Shown piece by piece: positions 36,222-49,100 of a stretch of 64,000 bases of DNA. This stretch comes from Prosopocoilus inquinatus (taxonomy: Eukaryota; Arthropoda; Insecta; Coleoptera; Lucanidae), in contig CM069870.1 in the NCBI GenBank assembly GCA_036172665.1, positions 23,100,001 through 23,164,000 on the forward strand, written 5' to 3'. The translations under genes and the position numbers were made by a program. How positions within the stretch are numbered: the stretch's first letter is position 1; every line of letters begins with the position of its first letter. The notes below the pieces were generated by a model. That model was given only the letters and a program-made list of their open reading frames with translations. It was not told the DNA's origin and searched no databases.

Positions 36222-37175
36222 CACGATTTATAGTTTTTAAAATTAAAAAAAACAAAAAATTTCGTTGTCATGGAAACCAAAATTACCAAGTGTTACATAT
36301 TCGGACTCATAATGATCTCTAAATTTCAAATATGTAAGAATATACGGGCCGTTCCATCTAAAATAAAAAAGTTTATATGACTTCCGGTTTCACCGGAAGT
36401 CGTACGGTGGGCAGTGTTACGTACTGTATTGAGTATCGGACATGGGTTTATTAGAATTTTTTTCTTGTTTTGATCTCTACTATCATCTGCCAAACGTTGT
36501 ATAGATTTTTTATTATCACTCTGTATATGTAAACGATACGGAGCTTGAAAAACAGATGAATCTGACAGTTTGTTTCCAAGCCCTATCACGTAACATAAAG
36601 TTTATTTGAAGTTTCATGTCAAATTAATTTGTCAGTTCAACTTTACTATTAGATTATTTACATTTATATTCATTGTATCGAGCTGTTTCAAAATTAATTA
36701 CAGTTTGTTTCGTATAAAATTGCTTGGGAACGATAAGGTAAAAACCATGAATCTATCATAATTATTAAATTTAGAACCAAAGATTTTGTTTTGAACGTAT
36801 AACCAGGTATAACATTTATCGTTTATTTCAAACGACCAAATTTTTAACTAGGACACTGTTGCCGGATGGATTTTTCACAAGGCAACACCGCCAGTTTTTG
36901 TTAAAAATGTAAGACGAGAAGTCCAAAGTCATCATACGCGAACATAAAATGTTTCTGTGCCTTCAGATTTAAATTTGTTCCCCCAGAAAGAAAGCCGAAG
37001 ACGAAACTCATGCTGTGACTGAGGTACATCTCAAGATTCGCGACCACTAACCACTAACGCGTCACTTAACCACCAGACCTACCAACCACAGAACACAACA
37101 ATACCAACATTACAAACATTTTTTGTGTTTTGGTCAATGGTTTTGATCTATCTGTAGATTTTAAATTTTTTCAAA

Positions 37176-40100
37176 ATGTATAAAAGACCACAAAGAGGAG
37201 AAAGCGAAGAGGATTTGCTTAAACTGCAGGAAGAGTTTTTCAGAGACAGAGCCGACAACAAAATACAACCTGCGGCAAAATTCGTAACAAATACAGGTTA
37301 TGTTGTGTTCCGTGTTGTTCAAAAACAAACTCCTTGAATTCGGTAATGCATTTCAGAGAATCGCGGAAGCAGTCATCATGATGGAAAACCCATGGAGGAC
37401 AACATCTCGGAGCAATTAAACAACACCTTCGAGGCAATACCTACCAATGCCACGATAGGTGAAATAGTGGAGAAGACTTCTAGAAACTTAGTACAACGTG
37501 AACCTGTGACTTTTGCTGCACAGAATAAAGGCTTTCCTGTAGCTAAAAGAAGAGATGTATGTATTATACTGATTAGCATTTTATTTGTCTTCAGTCCTTA
37601 CATACTCACGAAAAGTTATGAACATGATTATTCTCTTATTGTCGCAAACTTTCGTCTTTCGTACTTGTTAATTAGTTCGAGAGACTTTTCAACCAAAACC
37701 CAATAAATAATGAAAAAAGGAAAAGAAGAAGCAAAACAACTTAAGGGGGTGCGCTACATATACCAGAGTATTGTGAATTCAATAGTGCGTAGAAATTAAA
37801 TAAATGCACCTATTCTTTTGAAATCTGATATACGCATTGCTGAACCTTTTATTTATGGCGCTAAAGACTTAGAATCGACAATTTACTTTATATTTTTGTA
37901 TAAATAATATTTATATTGAACACTATATTTGAAACTGTAAATATTCGATGTTATTTTAAAAAATATGAAAAAGCCTTTCTTTACAGTCATGTAATGTATG
38001 TTATAATTTAATCTAGTAAAGTCAGAAAAGTAAAAAAGTGTTAGAAAACCAGTTATTTAATAAATCAAATTTTAAATTCCATTCTTTTCGAACAGATGGC
38101 GCAGTATTTGAAACGAATTAACAACCGCGCTAGCTCCGCCCAATGGTAAGTTTAAACCGGTTTTAACCAGTTGACTAAACTTGACAGTTTTAGAATGCAT
38201 TTCAAAGCCGAAATTAAATTATACAGTTCACACCTATCAATATAATTGTTCTTTATGTTAACTCCTAGTCTCATGCTATGTTCTGCTAAGAATTTTAAGC
38301 ACATTTTTATTTGTAATAATCAATTACGTAATTTAATATGAAATAAATATTACCAGAATAAGAGGCGCGTCATTAATTTAATTATTTTAATATACAGGGT
38401 GAGTTTTTTTCGATGTTTAGCTTGGGGATCTTGGAAACTAGCAGAGGTTAGAGAGACGGTTAAATGGGGAATGATTTGTAGTTTTAGGTAGTCAGTTTAA
38501 TGTAGTTTTTGTTTCTTATTTAAAATTTACGGCTGGCTAAATATTCCGAACAGATTTTTTATAATTTCGCAAATAGCTCAGTTATTCTGAGATTAGAGAA
38601 AAGTTGTAAAGGCAAAAGTTATACTGAATTATGTTCTTAATTCATTAGTCGAACTAAATTTTCCATAGAATTTCCTATTTTCGAGTTGTGACATAAAGTT
38701 CGCTTTTTCTTAATGGAAACCCTAGTAGGCCAGGATTTAAAAAAATGTACATTTTTTTCCCTTTCCAACGATGTATCATTCGATATGTTTATTTGAAAAA
38801 ATAACGGATATTCGGCAGTTTTTCATTGAATTTGTTAATATGGTTGGCCATGGAAACAAATGTTTATTTGTATAGGTAAAACAGTGACATCCTACGATCG
38901 CTTTTTGACCTGACATTGCAGTAGTATAGACAAATTGAAGTAGTTTTGCTACGCAATAAGTCATCCCATGCATGGCGGCCACGCTTGCTGTCAAAGCATA
39001 ATGAAAGTTTAAAAAAAATTGTTGCAAATCGTTTTTGATTGCAGTGAATCCCTCGAGCAGTCTCGATAACCAAATATAAGCAGAACAGATCCAGTGAGCA
39101 ACCTTTAGGCTCAATTCTCACACGGCAGCGCGTCGCGTCGCGTCACGTCGCGTCGCGTCATTTTGCTGCCTCTAAGGCTGAGTTGCACCGACATCTGAAA
39201 TTAAATGCCTTAATCCATGTTAGTTAATCCGTGATTAAAATTTAATTCATGTTAAAACAAACGCTGTTGCACCGACGTATATTTAACTTGAATTAGTTGA
39301 TTTGCAACGTCACTAACACGATATCGAAACTGTGACGTTTAGCATTACGATTGGCCATTTATCCAGTTCGTTTATATCAAGTTTGTACTTAAATGTGTCA
39401 CTTGCGTCAGTTTCTATTGTGTGTGCCTTTGAAAATAGAAAAGAGAGAACGCAGATGTAATGTTACGGATATTATTTTCACATGCGTATAGACGATGGCG
39501 CCGCCAATCACTCTGGGAAATCGTCATACTTGATGAAATACATCAAACATTTTGTTAATTTTCATTGATGCCTGGGCTATATATATAAATTTTCTGGAAT
39601 TTGCATCAATTTGCTTAGTGGAAATATCCTACTGAGCTGAAGGTCCGCAACCTTCGCATGTGTCTGTTAATCTGTCCTGAAGATATTAATATGATCCGCT
39701 AAAACTTGCTGAAAACTTTCAGTAGCAAAAAATTGCAAAGTAATCAGTAACTGAGTAATTGCTGATATTTGAAAATTTCTATTTGTTGTAAGCTGTAATG
39801 CAGTGTTTCTCGACCTAAGTTCAGCAAAGGGGAGTTTGGGTTCCTTCGCAAATAAAAACGGAAATCACACCATAAAAAAATTTATCATGTAAAAGTAGCA
39901 TAATGTCGATATTTTGATGAAACATTATTTCATATTTTAGTGCTAAAGGGGTCCCTAAGAAAAAAATATAAGCACAGTAGGATTCCTCGCTTTCGTTTCT
40001 TGCACCACTTCTTTTGAAAATCTTTAACACATCTTAAAATCTACATCAGCGTAAATCAATAACGGGTTAGTCCTGTTTTTTGACATTTTCGGTCATCGTA

Positions 40101-43100
40101 TAATCTGAATCCGAGGATCAACCGTAAGAATATCTTTCTTCAGAAGAAGACATAATTTGTATGTTCCAGTACATCCCAATACGCTAATAAACGCTTTTGG
40201 CTGAGTTGCTGACTGACATTTGATGACTGAAAGCTGAAATTTATGCATTAATTCTTGTTAGTTAATCCGTGATTAAAATATAATTCATGTTAAAACAAAC
40301 GCTGTTGCACCGACGTATATTTAACTTGAATTAGTTGATTTCCGATTAAGGTGAAACGTCATTAGTATAGATGACGTGTCACGAGTAAGTATGACGTTAC
40401 TGTTATGAAAAATTTTGTGCAAATCGTTTTTGATTGCAGTGAAAACCTCGAGCAGCCTCTGGACAGCTGTTTCAGCCCTGCTTGGGGCTTCTTCAGCAGA
40501 GACGTAGCTCGACATTTCCACTGCAAACAAAAACGACTTGTCCAATTTATTCGCAATTGCGATGTAAGAGTGATGAACAGATAAAATAGCGACAACTTAC
40601 TATCGCTTTTTTTTTAGTAAGATGTCGCTATTTTATCTGTTCATCACTCTTACATCGCAATTGCGAATAAATTTGGACAAGTCGTTTTTGTTTGCAGTGG
40701 AAATGTCTAGAGCTACGTCTCTGCTGAAGAAGCCCCAAGCAGGGCTGAAACAGCTGTCCATAAACATCTGTTAGTCGGTCGCAGTCTCCACGGGCAATAT
40801 TAGTAACTAGCCAGCCGCCTCCTCAATGGAATGGCTTTCTCGAATTACTTGATCGCATTAGAATGAAAATACATGATTTATAACTTTGAAAAAAAAAACA
40901 AAAATTTCGTTGTCGTGGAAACAAAAATTGCCAAGTCACATGTATTCGGACTCACAATGACCTGTATATTCTAAATATGTAAAAATGTAAAAGCCGTTCC
41001 AATTAGAATAAGAAAGTTGATTTAATTTTCGGTGAAACCGGAAGTCGTACGTGCTACGTCAGAAAATTTTTATTTAATTTATTTGTTCCAAATTTTATGT
41101 AAAAAATTAAAATTCTAGAAGAGTGAACATATAGCATGGACACTCTGTATTGTGTACTGGATATGAGATTATTAGAATTTTTTTCTTGTTTTGAACTACA
41201 CTATCATCTGCCAAACTTTGTCCAGGTTTTTTTATAACACCCTGTATATTTTATCAATTTACGTAATTTTTTAATTTTTAAAGAGAAATTTGTATTGTTA
41301 TCAAATTATGTTAGTTCAACTACTAATTTCTTCGTGTTAAACAAACCACCGCTGCTTGTTCCAATATAATAATAATTTATTATTCATTTTTAATACATTT
41401 TCGGTCGTAATCGTTCAGAAGAATTCGTGATTAACGCTCTTGTATGCTTCAGAAATTTAACTCGTGTTAGACACGCTAATCGAACAATAATCACGAATTA
41501 ACTAATTCAGATTTACTAATTAAGATTAGGACAAACTACGGTCGGTGCAACTCGAAAGTCTCTAATTCAGATTAGTTAATCTGTGTTAACGTTAATTGAG
41601 GCTGAAATTGCAGGTCGTTACTATGGTCGTTACTTGCCCAATCAACTAACTCAAGTTTGTTAATCATAGATTAGGGCAAATTAAGGTCGGTACAACTGAA
41701 AACTCGCTAACTCAGATTAGTTAATCTGTGTTAACGTTAATCAAGGTTGGTGCAACTCAGCCTAAAAGTTGCCATGGTTTTAAATGAAGCAATTCTCACT
41801 CGGCAGCATTTTCTGTCCAAAAATTACATGTAAAAATTTGACGCGACGCGACGCGCTGCTTTTGTGAGAATTGAGCCTTAGGGTGTGTTCGTAAAGTCCG
41901 TAAAATCGAGGGAAATAAGGTAAGCGACTTTACGAACGTGCCGGAGAATTACACAGGAGTTAGTTTTGTTCCCGCAGTCAGCAGTGTGGGAATATAGGGA
42001 AGACTGGCGAAAGCTGTCACACTGTTTACCGTGTATTTACTTTACCCTACCTTTTCACCCAATTTAACGAACGCGCTCTTAGTATGGCTAAAAATAGTAT
42101 GTTTCTAAAATCTGACACTTAAAAAATTGTCATAATTTGGAATTGTAGGTTAAATTAGACAAAATTTGATTAGGTTCCGATAATGCTTGGTTTATACAGT
42201 CACTAAAACTAAAATTAAAACTATGCAAAAGTTTCCGTTTATACAAACAACAATTACGCATGCTCGTTGCACACTTAGCTGTGAAAATTCCGTGGAGGGA
42301 ATATTAACTGGAGAGAAAGTACAGTCAAATTTACGGTCATCCCGCCTTTTTCACTAAGAATTGAAATAAACGAATTCTTAATTTTTAGTGAAGTTGTATA
42401 AACCGCTTCGTATCAGTACGGCCTTTTAATTTCTTAGTTGCTAGTTATTAAATTTTAGTTATTAGTTTTAGTGACTGTATAAACCACACTTTAGTTTTCG
42501 TAAAATGTATCACTTGATGTTCAGACAAAATTTTCTGTGGCGCAATATTTCAAAAAAGATTTTGATTTTCTAAGGTTTGCTGAAGATGTGAAGCAATAAA
42601 TGGGCATTTTTTACTTAGCTCTTACATGTGGTTAACTAACGGCCAGTTGCACCAAATACTTTAAGCCGAGCTTAAATTTAAGCATTGCTAATAATGTGAC
42701 ATTATAGATCACACAACATTGTACACGTCATATTCTAAGTGATACTTAGAGTTAAGCCGACCTTAAAGTGTTTGGTACAACTGGCCCTAATTCATTTACT
42801 GTCGCTGCCAAGATACTTTTCTTGACGTAAATTTAATGATACCTAGGCCGAGTTAAGTGAGCGGTCAAATTGCACAGAATCGTCAAGTCAACAGTCCGAC
42901 TAAACCCTTTGACCAATCACCTACCTATTGAGAAAAGTGATCACGTGATTTGGCCTGACCACTTCGACCGTTCACATACCACAGCCTAAAACTTTTGCCG
43001 AGTAGCTGTAGTATGAACTGTCATCTACCACTGACACAAATTTGCTCTATTCGTGATTACTCGATTTAAAACTTCAGTGTTCAGAAATTTTAAATCAACC

Positions 43101-46100
43101 AAATACAAACAAGAATTCGTTAGCTGGGTAGCGGCGGCGCGGTTCGCCACGGGTCGCAACAATGTGCGTACTCTCATAACAAAACAGCAAAAGAAATATT
43201 CTTCGCCGCCCTATATGTGCAACAACCTTCATACCTACGGCTTTTAGTAAAAACCGAACCGAAAGATGAGTTTTTTTAGGCCAAGTAGAAGGCAATCAAA
43301 ATTTAAATCTCAAACTATCGCAAACAAGAAATGTCGGACCAATCAAATCTAACCGTAGACATAGCCGATTCATCTGCCCGTCTGGATGCGCAGTCTTCAC
43401 CCCAATTTGAGAGTTTGCCTTTTGTGTATTGTGTGGTATAAGATTGTCAACATTATATTTAAATTACTTGTTATTTATTGTTTAAATTAATACAGGTATG
43501 GGTTACGTATGTGTTATTATACGTCGGTACGCCTAATTCCAAAGTAGTTTGCCATACATTAGGTATTTATCTTGGAATTAAAAATATTTCTGGGTCTTTG
43601 CATTGGCGCAAACCCAGTCCTAGCGTGACAACACAAAATTCTATTTATGGAATATTTCTATCTCGCTTCTCGTTGCATTTTGGTCGGTCAAGGCCCTGCC
43701 CTTCAGTGTTCCTCGCCCCTTACCGTCGCCCCTGAGGAGAAAGAAAGTCGCGCACCCCCTTAATGTGTATAAAGTGACCTTAAAAAAAAAAATCACTGAA
43801 AGAATATTTTGAAATTTGACTAGACTTTTATTTTTTAAAACATTCTGTGTTTCAGACATCGGCAAAAACTATAAGAGGCAGTATATTTTCGCAACAAATT
43901 AAAAGACTGAAAAAAGACGACGCAGGAGGCGCAAGCCCCGTCCCTGAAACAAGTTATTTCAAAAATTTGCCTTTGGAAAGTTACGTCATAACAGGAAACG
44001 ACCGGCAGAACATCCATCAAGAAAACATCGACATGATGAGCAAGATGACGGAGGCAGAAATCATGGAAGAGCGTGAAAAGCTACTGTCAACGATGGACCC
44101 TGCGATCGTAGCCTTTCTAAAATCCAAGCGTCATCACTTTTCCATGAACACGGAGCAACAAACAGATGTAGAAAAGCAGAATAAAGCCGCGCAAGACGTA
44201 AAAGTCGAGGAGATTCGTGCCGTGTCTGATTTGCTAACGAAACCGAAAGCTGAGAGGTGGTTACATTTCGATAAGTTGGAAACAAATAAGCTGGCTTGGA
44301 TGAAAGACACGGATGCATCGCAATTCAAAGAAAAGAGTTATGAAGCCAGGTTTGTTTATGGGCAAATAACTTCATCAAAATTTGATTATCGTTATTCACG
44401 CAGATTTGATTTTGATGGGTGGTTATTGCCGTTTAAGGAGACGGAAATTAACGAAAGAAACCGGGCCCTTTACCACCATGGGGATGAACCCGACAGACCG
44501 GGTTATACACTGCAAGAACTATTCCAACTATGTCGGTAAGTTTGTTCCATTCCTCTCATTTATTCATTAAGTCTCTATTATACTGTTACAGATCGAACAT
44601 CATTCAGCAAAAGATCACGGCCTTGAACTCCATAGCGAACATTTTATCTTTGGAATCGAGCGGAATCTACGATATCATTGACATTCCAATAGAGCAAGTG
44701 TTTTTCGTCTTGCGGTTTTGTCTAGACGATAACACCCCATCTGTATTAAACGCTTGTGCAAAAGCAATGCGAAATTTATTCTGTTACCTCATAGATGAAA
44801 CCTGCGCGGATAGTTTGTTGGCTTTCGGCTTGGAAGTGCACCAGCCGAGTTTATCTGCGGAAGATAACGATGAAGAAGACGATGAGACCGTCAACGATCA
44901 GCAGCTGGCCGAAACGAATTTAGTCAAGTGCTTGATTCGCACGGATATCCTCAACAGAATTAGGTATTTAAAGAATTTCATTAAGGCAAACATTTAGATA
45001 TAATCGCATTAATTCTTTTAGATACATAATAAATACCGTAAGGCCCCCGATTGAAACGGTTTCCTACTGCTTGGAGTTGTTAATTCGACTCAGTAGGGAT
45101 TCGCTACGTACAGCCAAGCTCGTTTTTAATTGTGAGAATTTATTAGCAAGTGTTGTAAGCCTCTTTGCGCCCAAGGATGTTGGCGGAAGTAAGTGCTGTA
45201 AGAATTTACTGTTAATTTTTTAGAAGCAGAGAATTCGAAGAATTCGAGAATTAAAAATTAATAAGATTCCTTAGAAAAAAAGTTTTAGAACAGGCAACTT
45301 AATTAACACAGTCGTTTGTATGGATGCCTATATTGAAGATCACAAGCATATTTTTTTTTGTTAAAACCGTTACATTAACTTTTTCAAGATTCACTTTGAT
45401 CAAGCAATTCAATTTTTTTTTTAATATTTAAAAAACCATGTTCCATTTCTTTTCTAATTTTAGAATACAAATTTGTATTCTAATTCTATTAAATTTTTTT
45501 TTAATATTTAAAACAATTTTCCCTTTGTTTTTCTAGTTTTTTTTTTTTCTAATTTTAAAATACAAATTTTTATTTAAATTACCAGTTCTTCAATTAATTT
45601 CACCGATTTTTATATTAAAACTAGCAAATTCCCTGACCTCCAGGTTTTTTCGGTGAAAGGGGAAAACCTTGACCAAGTCCAAAAACTTATTTTCAAAACC
45701 GTAATACAAAACCTAAGCTAAACAGATTGATTAAACAATTAAAATTTGTTCAGACAAGATGGATCTGTTCCCCAAAATGTCGTTAAAATACGTGCCGCCG
45801 TCTATTATTGGTTATTTAGAAAACTCAATCGAGTTTTTAGCGTACTCGACAGATCACACCAGTGAACGTCTCCCTCTAAATTAAATCAATCAGCAAAGAA
45901 AAATTGTATAGTTCTTCCGGCAAAGCAAATTTTGTTTCAAATGATGGGGCAAGGACACTCACATGTGCGGCCTTCTTTCCTGCTTTAAAAAACGCTGCTC
46001 AATTCATTCAACAATGTAAAATGTAATAAATTTGTTACAAGTCAGTTGATACAATTTAAGACTAAAGACTGGTAAAGACAGATGGCGCTGTATTGCATTA

Positions 46101-49100
46101 ATTGCCTTCTTTCGTTACTCGTTCTCCCGGTAGAAAACACGCCGTCACTATCGTCTTTCTGTTTTGTTTTATGCGCTGCAAATAAATGTAAATTTTATTT
46201 TAAAATTTTTCTTTTATATGACGAACTTTCTCGTTTCATTTGTATCGCTCTTCTTTTTTTTTAAGTTTACGAAACGCATTTGGCCAATTTGGCTTCAGAA
46301 CTTTCTCAGTAGACGGCGCTGGAAAACAATTTTCCGTGAACATTGACGATTTTTTTTTTTTTCATTCCTACTCTGATTTTTGTCAATAGATAGCGTTGCT
46401 GTATAAACAAAAAGTTTCTCGTCATGATTTCTTTCTTATGACGTTAACTTGTTCACTTGTTTTGTTTCATTCTTCCTTCCATTTTTTTTTCTTCTGAAAT
46501 TCAGAAATCGAAATGAACTAGTAGGATTCGATTTTTTCCATTTCTATTCCAGTCAAGTGAATTGCTCTCCTTATAAAAGGATTTAATTTATTTCTTGATT
46601 AGTCAACTACTTTTTCCGCCTTGAATTTTCCAATCTGGCACATCATGTCCATCCTCTTAGACTTTAATCCGTTTTGATGTGAAGCTGTGTTATATGCTTG
46701 AACCTTCTCTTCCCTTGTTTCTTAGTGGTTCATGAAACGTAACGGAGTAAAATAGCTTAGAAGTTTCCTCGGTAGATGACGTACAAGGATTCTGCTATGC
46801 GATTTTCATTATCGTTTTTGTTGTAACATTACTTCTCATTTGTTTTATTTCTTTTTGATTTTAGAAACTCATTGCGGTGACTTCGGGATTGACTCGGTAG
46901 GCGGCGCCGAAGGACGCCAGCGATGAGTTTTCCATTCACAGATGGCGTGGCGTGGCTTGGCTATAATGCAATAATCCATGACGTTTCTTTTGTTTCAGTG
47001 TTTTTTCTTTCTCTCTTCTGATTTATTATCCTCTTTATCTTTCGAATTTTATGTCAAATGATAAAACCAATAGACGGCGTTGAATGATCAACTATGTAAT
47101 GTAAATGTAATCCATGAAGTTGCTTTTGTTACAGTATATTTTTCTTCTGGATTTTGTCTTTCGAATTTCATGTCAAGTCATAACACCCATAGATGGCGTT
47201 GAACGGCAAGCCAAGCCAAGCCAAGTGTGTCAGCTAGCGCCCTCTAACACTCAATAATGAGGTGTTACCATGGTTACGACATCGACACTTATTTTGACAA
47301 ATTTTAAAGCGACATAACTAAGGCCTCGAATCTGAGGGTCCAAACTCAGAGGCGTTGTATTCCGCGCGCGGCGGGGCTCGATTTCTCGCTGCATTTCCGA
47401 TAGGCACGGGTATTCTACGATCGAATTCTGCGTCTCATTGATTTTGATTTTGACGATTCGACATTTATTTGATTATTGAGTCTCTCCGTAAATATTGAAG
47501 AGTTCAAAATTTACTTACAAAAAGCGTCTCTCACAACCTGTTATATTGAGAGATCATTTTCTCGCTTTAAAAGACAAGACATTCTCACGGAAAATTGAAA
47601 CGAACGAACGAATGAAAATTTGGAACGAAATTTAATAATTAATTTTAATAACATTTCAGAACTAAGAATTTTTAGTATTTTCTTCTCTATTCGAATTTCG
47701 AATACCTGAGAATATTGAACAACGCGCGTCTCTGTTAAACCGGGCAACCGAACGATTCAGATCTGCGCTACACCGGGGGTGTTACGATGCGTAATCGGCA
47801 TCTGGGAGATTGGACGGGCTATTTTCCTCGATGCTGTACTCGTAACCGACAATTTCAAGAATACAGTGATTTTGACACTAGTTTTTAATTTGATGACGCC
47901 ACTTGTCGTACGCTTTTCATTAAAACAAAAGACATTTCGTAATGCTCTTTGGGCTGGCCGTATATGACATCAATTCAGCTGGCCATGGAATGCATCAACA
48001 AAATTTTAAAGTTTCACACTAGATGACTCTGGAAAATATTTAAATTTAAAAAAAGATGTAGAATTTACAAATTGTATTGAATACATTTTATTTATTTTTC
48101 TAATTACGCCAAATCATATAAATCTACGTAACCATTTTACTCTTCTACATTTTTAGCTTCATCCGGCGTGAGTTATGGGGTTCCCTTAAAGCAAGCCATC
48201 AAGTTATTGAGGATTCTAGCAACTCGAAATAAACAAATTGCTTCCGATCTAGTTTACAAGTAAATATTATTTTTATTATTACTGTTATTATTGAACGCAA
48301 ATTACTTTTTAAACCCTGGTTAATTATTTATACAGGGAGATTCAGGCAACCCTTTCATTCAAAGTTTACGCACTCCTCCTTTGAATTTCTGTTTCATATT
48401 TTGCAGTTATAAGTTAACAATATGGATCTATCAAAATATAATATTTTCAAATTTCGGACACTTCCGCTTATACCGGAAGTTGCCGTCAACTTTCTTATTT
48501 TAAATGGAATACCCCAATATTTAAAGCATTTTTGAAATCTTCATAAAATTCTAAAAATATTTTGTGCAACATGTGATAAGAAAAATTAACCGTTTCCGAG
48601 ATATTTTAATTTTTTTTTAATAATTCACACTTGCAGAACCTTGGTTATGATACTGTCATCTTTGTGCAACAAAAACCATGATGCCCATTTTTGGCCTGTA
48701 GTAGGCTACAGTAATATTCTTTCAGATCATATCCAGTTTTGCACTTGATTGCTTACAGACTGGTTGAAAAGTAACTTCTATTCGAACTAATTTCAACTGT
48801 CGAAAAGTCATGTTATTTAAATGGAACGGCTAGTATATTTTTATACCATCTGACTCAGGATTAAATGTTCTTTCGTACTGTATTAGCATTCCCTATACCT
48901 ATCTCTTATAGTTCACTCGTTATCGATGATTTCTTTTTAACACGTAATTTTTTTCCATTTTTCGGTATTATTTTTAAATAGTGGGCTATGAAAACTGGAG
49001 AAATTATAATTTTTGAAATCATCTGTCTAGTAGGAATTAAAAAAAAAACAATTTAATCGCTACGAAGAACCAAAAAATGAATAATCAAACACAGATATAT

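Larger units (their letters stand above)
34270..36525. mobile_element. 2.26-kb fold-back element (family F) with nested insertions
   Basis: The left end TACAGGGTGTTAATAAAAAA and right end (inverse of TTTATTATCACTCTGTAT) are inverted. Further arms match in inverse order: CTATACAACGTTTGGCAG/CTGCCAAACGTTGTATAG, and ACTTCCG..CGGAAGT hairpins at 34,705 and 36,381 beside GAACGGCCCGTAT/ATACGGGCCGTTC. Nested inside are a retrozyme at 34,411, the family A copy at 34,914-35,560, a second retrozyme at 35,563, a palindrome at 35,826-36,078 and a chimeric retrozyme at 36,080. The right end stops 650 bp before the RPAP1 start codon. Confidence 0.75.
40407..40760. mobile_element. Inverted retrozyme pair
   Basis: A minus unit (40,407-40,611) is followed head-to-head by a plus unit (40,614-40,760), sharing GTAAGATGTCGCTATTTTAT in inverse orientation around about 40,613. 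The plus unit ends GCTGTCCA, 2 nt beyond the predicted ribozyme cleavage site. Confidence 0.85.
39107..41880. mobile_element. Nested composite: GCGTCGCG MITE split by an AGGCTGAGTTGCACC element
   Basis: The outer pair is TTAGGCTCAATTCTCAC next to repeated GCGTC units at 39,107-39,160, with inverse GACGCGACGCGACGCG...GTGAGAATTGAGCCTTA at 41,840-41,880. Between them AAGGCTGAGTTGCACCGAC (39,174) and GTTGGTGCAACTCAGCCT (41,747) form a second inverted pair. Inside, a block of about 150 bp (AGTTAATCCGTGATTAAAAT...TTAACTTGAATTAGTTGATT) is present twice (39,223 and 40,261). Confidence 0.6.
37557..43855 (+). other. RPAP1 intron 2, transposon nest
   Basis: This 6.3-kb intron holds retrozymes (38,874 and 40,407), a half copy of the family F fold-back (40,845-41,255), the GCGTCGCG composite (39,107-41,880), MITEs at 41,885-42,075, 42,189-42,494, 42,641-42,790 and 42,846-42,988, and GC-rich sequence with short frames at 43,053-43,441. 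Confidence 0.75.

Noticed and set aside
44061..44328. Minus-strand frames opposite RPAP1 exon 3
   Set aside because: They overlap the conserved RPAP1_N coding region and lack splice support.
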